Positions 1 to 11,058 of a stretch of 64,000 bases of DNA are shown piece by piece. How positions within the stretch are numbered: position 1 is the first letter of the stretch; each line of letters begins with the position of its first letter. Under the pieces are notes generated by a model that was not told the DNA's origin, did no database searches, and saw nothing but the letters and a program-made list of their open reading frames with translations. Made by a program: the position numbers and the translations under genes. Source of the stretch: Alisma plantago-aquatica (Eukaryota; Streptophyta; Magnoliopsida; Alismatales; Alismataceae). The stretch lies in the NCBI GenBank assembly GCA_963693085.1, contig OY856411.1:64415001-64479000 (forward strand), read 5' to 3'.

Positions 1-1368
1 GGTTGATGCCATGTCTACAATATTGTATATGTAATGTGATTGATGATATTTTCTGTTGTACCTTGGATAATAGGGTTGTATGCCCTGGTAATTGATGTCA
101 TGACTTGTACCAAGGCCAGACTAGGTTGTTAACAACTTGACTATATGTCATTGTAGGCAACTTGATTGATATGTCACTATATTTTGACTCGTAGTGACCG
201 AGAGGGAGAGATCTTAGGATATCGTCTCTCCTAGATCTTGTATGGAACTGCATAGTACTTCCCAGTGGTTAGTTGGACTTTGAGTGGTATGGATAAAACT
301 CCTCATGTCAAAATAAAGATGAAATATAGCTGTGTAGCATATCTGTTAGAGTTACATTCACATTGGATGATAACCCTTGTTTGCTTCTTTTATATATAGA
401 TGATGCATAATGCATTATTGAACGTAGCTATGCTTATACTGTTATCTATGTTTATTCTATTAGACGTGCTTATGATGTCAGCTTTGCTTATGCTATTAGA
501 CTTGCTTACAATGTTAGACATGCTTATGCTATTAGACTTGCTTCTGATGTTAGCCATGCTTATTTGATTAGACTTGCTTTTGATGTTGGCCATGCTTATG
601 TTACTAGTTATACTCATGCTGATATGATATCCTTCAATTGTTACCTATTCTCATGTTGTTAGCAATGATCATGATGATAGCCAAGCTAATGATGATAATT
701 ATACCCATGACGTTATCTATACCAGATCCTTCAGGAATAATGTTAGACTTTCAATTTAGAATGAGCCTCCCTTTATAACTTCTCTTAAAGATGTATTATA
801 TTTTATATTTCCATCCTACTATATTGTCCTCTATTTTTTTAAATTCTTGACTTACTATAATCAATATCGTAATTGAGAGTTATATCTCTTCCTGGGACAT
901 GGGTTTCACCTTGTAGGTCACCACATCTTTTTAGGTAATCGGCAATAGTGGTAGAAGACCTGTCGCAATAAGGAGGAGTCCTAGTGATGGACCTTAGAGA
1001 AGATTGTTTAGATATCTAGATTGTTCTAGAGTCATCCCTATACTCTCACGTCCGATCGAGAATGTTTTTATACGATGTTTCAATCGACTCAAGATTTTGG
1101 TATCATTTCAATCCTTTCACATGTGGTATTTTTAGGTCATGTTATTGTATATATATGTTGTGTTTGAGGGCACAAAACAATAGCAAAAGATACTTGGCAT
1201 GATATATGAATACATGCAAAATGTTAGGGTTTTTGTGTAAATGTTCTTGGATATGCTTGGAATGTTTAATTCGGTTTTAGTTATTCCCTTGTTGTACTAT
1301 GTGGCTAATTAGTGATTGATCATTCTTTGGATTTTGAGTAATCTCATTTAGTGTGATAGTTTCTCACA
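1..1368 (+). repeat. Ty3/gypsy element A, 5' LTR (left part outside window)
   Basis: Positions 1-858 match 10161-11058 in the same orientation: shared GATCTTAGGATA, the same tandem GCTTATG/TTAGAC array and the same AACTTACTAT end. The match stops at 11058 because element B interrupts the second copy. The LTR ends TTCTCACA at 1368, three bases before a tRNA-Met-type primer site, which fixes the boundary and the + orientation. The start lies left of the window. Adding the intact start of the 3' LTR, the full LTR would be about 4.6 kb. Many mismatches between the copies show an old insertion. Confidence 0.85.
426..690 (+). repeat. 39-bp-period minisatellite in the element A 5' LTR
   Basis: Alternating blocks of GCTTATGCTATTAGACTT and GCTTATGATGTTAGCCAT form an imperfect array with a period near 39 bp. 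The same array is in the other LTR at 10594-10890, so it predates the insertion. Reading frames cross it because the period is a multiple of three. Confidence 0.75.
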
Positions 1369-1371
1369 AGT

Positions 1372-1383
1372 TGGTATCAAAGC
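1372..1383 (+). other. Primer-binding site of element A
   Basis: TGGTATCAAAGC differs at one base from TGGTATCAGAGC, the site complementary to the 3' end of initiator tRNA-Met used by most plant LTR retrotransposons. It lies 3 nt after the LTR end and sets element A on the + strand. Confidence 0.85.
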
Positions 1384-2621
1384 TTTAGGTTTGCTGAGTC
1401 TACAGGGGTACTAGGATTTAGGACTAGGATGACGACTACGCAAGGATCATGACATGTGAACATAATGCATATTGCATGAACTCAATAGTTGGATGACTTG
1501 GCCAGGTATTTAACTATTGAATAAAAGGTAAGTGTGGAACTCTTAGATTGTAATATTTTTTATTACCCTGACCAAGTACTCAGTTGGAAATAATCTAAAG
1601 AGTATGATAAAGAAGAAATCATGGTGAAAATATCTTAATCCCAACCTAAAGAAAGTTGAAAATCATATTTTAACCTATCAAAATATAAATGTTTGATAAC
1701 TAAAGAGGAAGATATGACACTATGAAACCTAAATCTGAACACTAATAAGCTAAAAAGTAGTTCCTAAAGCTATAATTCTAGAAGATAACGAAGTAAGAGA
1801 GAGATAAATTAGTGTTCATGGGATGATTCAAGGTATAAAATTCACTTAAGAAGAACAGAACTCTTGAGATAAGTGTGATATGAGAAGAAAAATGAGAACA
1901 ATGACAGATGAATAAAGTAAAACCTAAGCTAATCTCAGACCAATTCACATGAGTAAGAAGGTTTTGATGCAAAATCAGCATCACATATGGAAAAGATTAA
2001 AGGGATATGATCCCTATTAAATGAAGAAAATGTGAATATGATGAACTACCCCTTGATAAGTGAGTGAAAAACATGATAAAATGAGAGGACATACATAAGA
2101 AAGATAAACAATTAACTAGGAAGAGTAATGAGATATGATAATCTTAATAATTCCTATGTTGATGGCAAGGAACCAAATGTAAAAGGTAAAATGATACATA
2201 AAGTTGTAACTTGCATTATGAAGGTAGAATAACCCCTTTCTAGTAACCCTAGAAAATGGTACTATGTTGTGGGAAGTGTGCATCCCTTTGTGTTCTTTCT
2301 TTTTAGGGCATAGCTTTCAAGTGGATCTTATTTCACTTGGTGCGTGTGGATTTAATGTAATCCTAGAAGGTTGACATATGGATATAGCATGTGCTTGCTT
2401 TGGACTATAGTTTCAAGATCATGATTTTTTGTGATGGGAATTATTTTTTTAACCCTCCAAGAGTTAGGATGACTCCTCCTATATGTTTTGAGTTGTCTAT
2501 GATGGCATAGAAGTTGTTAAGACTAGGGTGTGAGTTATTCTTGGCACGTGTGGTGGATATTGAGGTGATGAGTCCTAGTACCTAGTATATACAGGTAGTA
2601 CATGAGTTTGAAGATGTTTAT
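1384..2621 (+). other. Element A leader/gag region, decayed
   Basis: This lies between the primer site and the solo LTR, where a gypsy element carries its leader and gag. No open frame or zinc knuckle could be made out. It is AT-rich with many stops in all frames. It is assigned to element A by position only. Confidence 0.4.
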
Positions 2622-5008
2622 TGTAACATACCAAAACTTGGACATATTCTTTTTTTGTCCCTTTTCCAAGCTTTTCCTTTCTTTTCAATCCTTTTTTTGT
2701 CCTTGACGTTTAATTAGTGGAATTTATAGTGGTATGGTAAATATTTATTCACTATTTGTACCAATAAAAGGGTTTATGCACAAATACCTCAGTGAAAGTC
2801 TATTTAAGGACCTTCATTAGGTATTCTAAACCTTAATACAACTTTTCACATGTTAAATCATAAAATGAGCCTAAGTTTCAAATTGGTTCAATTTGGATGT
2901 TGTTTGTGCAAGTTAGGCAATTTTAGGTACATTCTGGACTTTTAAGCAACTTACCAAATTGGGAGGTTTTCTTTGCAAATTATCACATGTGCTATAATCC
3001 TTAGTATTCCCTTACCATTATCGAGATTTTGAAGCATGGGAACCTAGTCGCACCTTGGTTTGAAGGTGTTTCTCTCTAAGGGCATTTCAGGGATTACCCT
3101 CTTTATAAATGAGCTTATCTTAAAAAGCTATCAACCAATGGGGTTATTTCTTTGATTGGAGGTTGGTGGGGATGGCCTAGAAGTCTCCATGGGATTTTAG
3201 ATCACACATTTGAGTTGTCATCTTTCATGGCCATGAAGCCCTAGGCTAAGAACACATGGAAAGTCCTAAGACACTTCATGCTTGACTCCCTTGTAAAGCC
3301 ATATCTACCCCTTACCACCTCCCAATTTAAAAACTCTCTCTCCTTTAATTTCCACCATCTTAGATCATCATTCCTGCTCTTTTTGGCCACGAAGGTGCTA
3401 TCCCAAGGTAAAAGATGATGCCTAACTTGGTGAAGAAGGCTCCTAGGGTTTCAAATTTTCTCTATTTAGGGTTTCTACAGATCCTTCTTGGTGATTTCGA
3501 CAAAAACTAGTAACTTTCCTCCTTTTCTTCCCTGCATGTTGTTCGTATTCCTTCCACTTTCTTCCAGGTTGGAACCATGGCCTTCCATGGTGAAACCCCA
3601 CCTAGAGCCCATAAACACCCCATCTCCATGTTCTTTTTTTAGGGTTTTTCACCTCTAAAGTGGCGAAGGTGCTTCTTGCTCGAGATAACAACTATGTTGG
3701 AGAAACTAGCCTCTCTAGCTAGGGAACCTTACTAGTTGGACCTATTCACCTTCCATAGAGGTTATTTGGAGAGCTAGAGTTGGATCTAGAAGTGACCTTG
3801 GACTTTTAGACTCTAAAGTTAAGGTTTGTTTGCAGACCCGATTATTCATATTGAGAAATTTCACTCTCTTATTATATGTTTGCAGACCTGATTATTCATA
3901 TTGAGCAACTAATATTTTTTACTCTCTTATTGTATGATTGCAAAACCTATTATTCTTTTGATCAATTAACCTATGTTTATTCATTCTCTTGGTCCTTTGA
4001 GCAATAGCCTACACTCTATTCTTTTCTTTAGGAAATCATGGTTCATGTGAATTACTTTACTTTGTTACTGATCTTGTGATCATAGATATTCTTTCAGACT
4101 CTTTTTTTATGCTTTGAGCATAATGGACTTTATTCGGTGATATGTCCCACCATGGTAGTGGATGTTCTTTATGGCACATTATGTGATGGATATATGTATG
4201 GATGTACTCATCCTTCTTATTCTCTTTTTCTCTTTTACTCTTGTTTATTCTTTTGTTATGCATCATGTGGTGACTTCTAGTAAAATGTGCATGTGTTTTT
4301 ATGTGGATGTTAAAATTCCTACATATGAATGTAGATGTTAAAATTTCTACATATAAAAATATTTTGGGAAGATGTGTATTTCCTACTCAGAGTAGATGTG
4401 CATCATTTTCTGCTCATTCCTCATTCAGAGTAGATGTGTATCATTTCCTACTCACCCCACATTTATGGTAGATGTGTTATTTACTACCTACATGTTTATA
4501 TTATCTAGTTTTATCACATGTATAACACATGGATGCCTTGTTTATATGCTTTATTGCTTCATTCTTATTTTGTGATTCATATTCTTTTATGACCCTTTGG
4601 GTAATACTTTCTCTTTCATGGGAAGCCTTTTATACTTTGATGTCCTTTAATTCATATATTACTCAATTTTCTTTCTAGTATGCACATACTAGACTTTGCT
4701 GATGTCAGCTATTTCCTATTCTTGTTGGGGTATGCTTCCAACCCTAGGTGGAGGACAATGAAGACATGGCATGATGATGTGGATATAGCTTAAGGAGTTA
4801 AAGCTTGGAGACAATCTTGGTATGGTTTAGATTTCCCTCTACTTAGATCCATATGTTATATCATACATGTAAACCCTTATGGGATATTATGATGTACTTT
4901 TGTAATATTTTGTGAAAATTGAATATAGTCATTTATATAATTCTATTACTACTCTTTGGTTATTTTGAATACCATTTATTAAAGTTTGAATATTTTGCAC
5001 CTATTACA
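2622..5008 (+). mobile_element. Solo LTR of the B/D giant-LTR family, + strand
   Basis: The segment starts TGTAACATACC and ends CTATTACA. Its right part (about 4678-4880) matches the reverse complement of the element B LTR near 11280-11470: TTTGCTGATGTCA, GCTTCCAACCCTAGGTG, TTGGAGACAATCTTG and ATGGTTTAGATTTCCCT all recur in order. No primer site, interior or second LTR accompanies it, so it is a solo LTR inside element A between the gag and pol regions. A TATA-like TTTATAAAT lies at 3102-3110. No convincing 5-bp target duplication was found (TTTAT on the left, ACATA on the right), so the edges may be off by a few bases. Confidence 0.75.
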
Positions 5009-6720
5009 ACATACGCTTGAGTGTGATTCAAATGAATGTTTTATAATTCAATTTCTTTAGTAGGGATATGATCCCCTCTCGGGTCCCACTCATTACATTT
5101 ATCATATGAGTTTCTCGATGTTCCTTTGCCTTACATGGAGAGAGTTTGATGTTGAAATCCTCCAAGTGTTGTTTGGAAAGTAGAAGAATGATTATGTGAT
5201 ACTTTACATGGGCTATCGACAATTGGACAAGATCGCAACAAGGAATGAGTAACCATGGCTAAGGGTAGATGGTTTGTTGATTAGTCAACATGTGCTATGG
5301 TGTTTATTCAGATAGACCTCAGTTCATGACATCATCAGATGAGAATCAGAGTGGGTGAAATAAGTTGTATGGTCACTATGAATTCATGGTTGTGTCTTTT
5401 AGACTAATCAATGCATCAACAACATTTGCAGACTTGATGAATAGAGTGGTTAGGTCGTGTCCTTATGAGTTGTGGAAATTTTTGTTGATAACATCTCAAT
5501 GTACTTTAGAGATGGTCAACAACTATAACAATGTGTCAAGTTTGGAAAGAGTGGGTTCGGTTTGACTAAAGTGTCTTCTGGAGGTTATAATATATCTACT
5601 AAGAATGTTGTGTACATCCAAATAAGGTGAAGACAGTGCTAGAGTAGGAGCTGACCCATTCTCCAATTGAGATCCAAATATTCTTAAGCCAAGTAGGAAA
5701 CTATAGGAAGTCCATTCAGAACATCGACACCATTGCTTTACCCCCTAACAAGGTTTACTAGGAAAGGTGTTCCTTTTGAATGGAATTATAAGTGTCAGCG
5801 TTGGTGTTAACTTTCTTTCCATATGCTAAAGGAGAAGTTAAGAAGTGTTCTAGGGTTAGTGTTTCTAGAACAAAAGGGAAGGATACATCATCTTTTCTTA
5901 TGCTTCAAAGAACTGTTTAAGATACACGTTGATACAAGATAAGAGAACGATTCCTTTTGCTTCATGACAAAGTAAGAAGGAAAAGGAGAACTATCTGAAC
6001 CATACTTAGGAATTTTACTGATGTAGTGTGAACCATGAAGAGTTGGAAACATCACTCAGAGTAGAAACTAAACATGAGACTAAGAATATATATGGAGATG
6101 ATCAAGGATTATGATTGTACGATAGATGGTTAACAAGGAAATGAGGATGTGGAAGTTGATTCACTAAACAAGAAGTTATCTTTGTTGGAATTTGTAGACA
6201 AGGAGTAGTTATGCTCTTCGACATATCATGAAACGAGATGTGTTGGTATTGCGTCAATAGGAGGATGCCCAATTGAAAGTACCTCTATTGTCAGGATCAT
6301 TGACACAACCTTAGATAGATGGATAGTTACAAAGAACCATGTTGATGATGGGAGAATCTTATAAGAACATATGTCCCACAGTTCTTGGTAGATAGAGGAT
6401 GTCCACCTGAGTTTAACCAAATGTTCTTAATGACAACAATCACTAGAGAAGCATAGACATGACACATTATGAAGCCATATATTTAAAGAGATATAGGACA
6501 CTCCATGTTTGGTAAGAACAAGTAAGTATAAACTTCTTAGTGATGTGTTAATATAAAAGACTACAATGAATGACATAGTGATTCAACAACAGTCAAAAGA
6601 AACTTAGGATAGGTAGAAGACACATGTTGGTAGCCATGATAAACAACTAGAGTTCCAAGTTAGAAGTTACAACTAGAGTTTCACAAGCTGCACATCAGTT
6701 TCTATATTTAATGTAGAGGA
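5009..6720 (+). pseudogene. Ty3/gypsy pol remnant (reverse transcriptase to integrase), element A
   Basis: Reverse transcriptase is readable in pieces. YRQLDKIATRNE near 5215-5250 matches the usual YRxLNKxTxxNxYP block. YGHYEFMVVSFRLINASTTF followed by DLMNRV at 5368-5450 is the well-known YGHYEF..PFGLTNAPATF..LMNRVF block with L-to-I and G-to-R changes. Downstream, about 5560-6700, scattered pieces fit the RNase H/integrase region, for example a short LxxGS stretch near 6290 and KPYI near 6475. Stops and frameshifts are frequent and the YxDD box could not be placed, so it is non-functional. The frame is + strand, in agreement with the LTRs and primer site. The motif style suggests a chromovirus (Tekay/Del-like), but this is an inference. 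Confidence 0.75.
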
Positions 6721-6934
6721 AGTGTTAGCCCGATATAGGATAAGTGATACAATCAATGGAGGTGGAGGTGGCGTTGGATGAGGATGGTTTCTTATGTGGA
6801 GGTTTCTTTGTTGACCCAATATGACACATGCATGAGTTGAATGAGAGGAACATGAATTCTGTGGGAGTGTTGTGATATCACCATGGGATGGTAGTGACCA
6901 TGTGGAGGTTAGTGGGTGAGGTTCCTAGGAGGTA

Positions 6935-6989
6935 CCCATCTTTGTTACCTTAGATTTCAGGGGCAAAATATTTGTTAGGGGTTTATGGT
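6935..6989 (+). other. pol tail and purine-rich tract before the element A 3' LTR
   Basis: The translation reads VTLDFRGKIFVRG just before the LTR. It resembles the xFxGxIFLRGG tail that ends pol in plant chromoviruses. The stretch TTAGGGG then leads to TGTGAGACCCC, a typical LTR start. The purine tract itself is short and interrupted. Confidence 0.55.
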
Positions 6990-7329
6990 TGTGAGACCCC
7001 TGACCTTGCTTTTTTGTTGAACATGCTAGTTTATCATAATTGGATGCTCAAAACCTTAATCAAACCCTAATATGATCTTTGATATTATGTGACAAACCTA
7101 AGCTTCATGTTTGATCCTATTTGGACTCAGTTTGAGCAAGTTATGCATGTATGTGTTTGTTTTAGACTTTTATGCAATTACCCATATGTAAGGTTTTTAT
7201 TGTAATTTATCACATGCTTGTTGTGACTCATATGTTTCATACCATGATTGATATAGTTGTGCCTTGGGGAACTTTGTTGTACCTTGGTTTTGTGGTGACA
7301 CATAACCTAGTGTTTAGGACTAGGTTCCT

Positions 7330-9450
7330 TCACCTAGATGCCCTAACTCGATGGTGTTTCCTTTGGATGATGGGATCCGATGGTCCACCTCTTGGTGGTG
7401 GGATCTGATGGTGGCCTCTTGATTCTTAGATGTTGATGATTTTCTATCTTGGGGCACCTAGATTGATGGTTTTAGTTGTGTAATGAACCATCTGATGGTG
7501 AAACTAGGGTTTTTCTTGGTGATCAAGGGAAGGAAACAACTGATGTTCCACCTATTATTGAAGGTCTATGGCTCACCTGGTGTTAAAATTTGATAACCAC
7601 CTAGTTACCACACTCGATGGTCAACCTAGTTTAATGGTGTTTTGACCTTGGACATATGGCATGCTTGGCTTGACACCTCTACCTTTCCTTCTCCTTCACC
7701 GTAAGGTTTATATACCTACCTCCTCACATGCAAATGAGTTCTTTACACACCTAACTTACCCTCTTCATCTTCCTTTCTACTTGTAGCTCATCCCTCTTTC
7801 TTAGTGGATAAGAAGGATCTCAAGGTAAAAGAAGCTTGGCTTATCTTGCTTCCATGTGCACCTAGGGTTCAGATCTACCCTCTCTTCAAGCTTTTAGAGC
7901 TTCCTTAGCTTCTTCTTGACCTAAGGAAGTAAGGTATTCCTCTTTCCCTTCTTTCTCCTTGTTTCTATACCTTCTCTCTCTTCCTTATTTGGTTGATCCA
8001 TGGTGTTAATGGTGGATCATGTGCTAAAGGTTGAAGAAAACCTTTTTTCTTGTTTTTTGACCTAAGGTTTGCTTATTCTTGGAGAAAAGGAGCAAGCTTG
8101 GACGTGAGGAGTGCTCAAACTAGGGTTTCTTCTCTTTCTCTTCAAGCTACCTTACTGTATGGACCTCCTTCTTCAACCTTATGGCAATTTATGTAACTTT
8201 CTTCACGTTTATTGCTTACACTTTGCTTGGATGTATAGACTTTTCTCTAAAAATGTAGTGCTAAGTATAAAGATGCCACCTTTTCCTCGGGATGAGCTTG
8301 AATGGTAGTTCTTGAGTATATAATCTACTTTTATGCATCTCTAAACCTTGTAATCATTTCTTCCTTGGATGTAAAAGCTCTAGATCTTCCATGCATGTGG
8401 AAGTAGATGGTTTTAGTCTTCCTTGAAATGGTGGTTCTTGAAGGTTGAAAATGTTGGTTTTTCCTTGTGTTGTGGACTGATTTCTACCTTATTTAGTGGC
8501 TCGATGCTTGGGATCCTTGTTGCAACTGATGGCTTGTGTTTTAGTTTCTATTTCAAACATTCTCTTGTGCTTGAAATTAATGGTTATGCTTCCTTCACAA
8601 CCGATGGTTTGATCCCTCTCCAAACAATGGTGTTGAAGCTCATACTTAGTGGTTTCAATCAATGATCTTCCTTCCTATATCAAATGATGGTCTTTCTTAG
8701 ATTTTTGGATCTATTTTTCCACCTAGTGATGACAACCAATGGTATCACTAGGTAAAGGCTCGATGATGCTTCTAGGTTGACAAATAATGGTCCTTCTAGT
8801 CCACATCTGATGGTGTGTTTGGCTTTATGGTCGATGGTGTATCTGGGTTTATGGTCGATGGTTTCACTAGTTGTAAGACTTGATGGTGGACTTGAAGTCC
8901 AAAATCTATGGTGCTTTTGATGTAAAAAAGTAATGGCCTTTATACATGTATAATCCTATAGCTGCTCATGATCTAGCGATCGTGATTAATGCATATGATT
9001 AAATGGTTCTGTTTACCTTGAACCTGTAGTTTTATGTGTGGTTTATGATTCGATGGTTTGTGATTGTTGCACCTGATCTGATGGTTTGGATTTGATGATT
9101 TACAACAAATGGTTTTATGTCCATGAGTTGTATTCTTACCTTTTCCCTCAAATTAATACAATCTGATGGCCTTGTCTAATTACATATGATGGTTTTCGTT
9201 TGATGTAATAGTCTAGTTGTTTGAGTTTGAAGCATTGAAGTTGATAAGGGTGCTTAGTGTTGAGTGCATCTATGATATGATGGAGGCTCTAGGGTTAGAG
9301 TTTTGAATCTTTACCATGTAGGTGTATGAAATGATGGCTTATGTTTCAGTGATGATTTGTAAAATTTATTCACTTTACCATGTTAAGCCTAACACTAATA
9401 CAACTAAATGATGGTGGTTAATCATACCTAGTTTCCTTGTATGTTGGTAT
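7330..9450 (+). repeat. Dispersed GATGGT-type motif array in the element A LTR
   Basis: The hexamer GATGGT, mostly as TCGATGGT, CTGATGGT or variants with AATGGT, recurs more than 20 times at irregular spacing. It is not a tandem repeat with a fixed unit. Confidence 0.5.
7707..7714 (+). promoter_or_regulatory. Candidate TATA box, element A LTR
   Basis: TTTATATA lies about 720 bp into the LTR, followed by a pyrimidine-rich CTACCTCCTCAC stretch. The position fits a U3 promoter, but it is judged on motif and place only. Confidence 0.35.
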
Positions 9451-10593
9451 GATGAAGGAATGCTCTTAATGCTAACATAACCCTACTATGTTACCCGTGA
9501 ACATCTTTCAGCTCTTTAATGCAGTATCATGCAGAGCATGTGTATCACATGCTAGATGATAGTATGTTGAAATTTCTATAAGATGTGGAAGGATGATGAT
9601 GTTCTTACAAGGATGACATGATGATCTTTCAAAGTTTGATGTGATGGTCTTGATGGCCTTTGGATATTTCTCGATCCCTCATGGAGGTGTAATCCTCTTT
9701 ATGTTTACAAAGGTTAGTATTGTGGGATGATTCGATGAGGATTTATATCATGTGATGGTGTGATGACAAGTATAGTCTCATGGATGGCAATGAACTTGTA
9801 TATTATGATATTGTGATTAGGAATCTGTCTCATACATTTTATATGTTCTAGAGTTGCTATGTATCAATTCTTTCTAGAAATGAATTAGGATTTGTATGTC
9901 AAACTTGGTTGATCAACCTTACTTCACCTTATTGGCAATAACTAATCAAGTGAAACCCTAATCATGTAGTTCCTTGTGTCATAGAACCATTTTAGTGTCA
10001 ACACTTCCTAGATGGGGAAATGAGTATTCCTAAGGGAAGCTCGGATTCCCATACCTAACCGTTGAGTATGTGGGGGTGAATACTACAGTGTGCCCTTATC
10101 ATCATTATCCCTAGGTTGTGGAGGATGGTTGCGGTCATGCCTCAAATTGACAGCGGTTGAGGCCATTTCTTGGATGCTGTATATGTGATGTGATTGATGA
10201 TTTCTACGATTGTACCTCATATGATAGGGTTGTATGCCTTGGTTACTAGTGTTGTGACCTATACAAAGATCAGACTAGGTTGTTAGCAGCTTGGTTGTAT
10301 GACATTATAGGTAACTTGGCTAATATGCCGTTGTATTTTGACTCATACTCACTGAGAGAGAGAGAGAGAGAGATCTTAGGATACTAGCTCTGTTAAGATC
10401 TAGCATGGAACTAAAATAGCGCTTCATAGTGGTTTGTTAGACTTTGAGTGGTATGACTCGGACTCCCCATGGCTTAATAAAAGATGTAATATAGTCATGT
10501 CTCATATATGTTAGGGTTACATTCACACTGGATGATAACCCTTGTTTTCTCCTTTCATATGTAGATGTTGTATAATTCAATAAAGAAGGTAGA

Positions 10594-10890
10594 TATGCTT
10601 ATACTATTAGATATACTTATGTTGTTAGACTTGCTTATGATGTTATCCATGCTTAAGCTGTTAGCCTTTCTTGTGATGCTAGCCATGCTTATGTTGTTAG
10701 ACTTTCTTATGATGTTATTCATGTTTATGTTGTTAAAATTTCTTATGATGTTGGCCATGCTTATGGTATTACACTTGCTTATGATGCTAGCTATGCTTTT
10801 GCTCTTAGATATACTCATGCTGATAAGATATGCTTATGTTGTTAGATTTGCTCATGATGTTAGCAATGTTCATAATGATAGCCATCCTAA
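10594..10890 (+). repeat. 39-bp-period minisatellite in the element A 3' LTR
   Basis: This is the second copy of the array at 426-690, here with about seven units. Both strands stay open across it (135 codons on +, 87 on -) only because the unit length is a multiple of three. The + translation is a monotonous L/M-rich 13-residue repeat and is not considered a real protein. Confidence 0.75.
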
Positions 10891-11058
10891 TGATGATAAT
10901 ATATCCATGATGTCAGTCATACCTGGTCCTTTGAGAGTAATGTTAGCCTTTCAATTTACAGTGAGGCTCTGATTATAACTGCTCTTAAAGAAGTTTTATA
11001 TCTGATATTTCCATCCCGCTATATTTCTCTCTGTCTATTTGAATTATTAACTTACTAT

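Larger units (their letters stand above)
6990..11058 (+). repeat. Element A 3' LTR, truncated by element B
   Basis: It starts TGTGAGACCCC right after the pol tail and runs through 10161-11058, which matches positions 1-858. It is cut at AACTTACTAT, where element B begins. The last 510 bp of the LTR (equivalent to 859-1368) are absent here and were not found to the right of element B at 18457, so the right flank was rearranged or lost. A TATA-like element lies at 7707-7714. The stretch 7330-9450 is crowded with a short GATGGT motif. Confidence 0.75.

Noticed and set aside
5009..5013. ACATA as a target duplication for the solo LTR
   Set aside because: On the left, ACATA lies inside the LTR start TGTAACATA, so it is not a flanking copy.
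10357..10371. GA dinucleotide runs (also near 12682 and 17074) as functional GAGA sites
   Set aside because: They are simple repeats of variable length between LTR copies, with nothing further to support a function.
10565..10972. 135-codon + strand ORF (and the - strand ORF at 10555-10818) as a protein gene
   Set aside because: The frame follows the 39-bp LTR minisatellite; the product is a monotonous Leu/Met repeat, and the opposite strand is open for the same reason.
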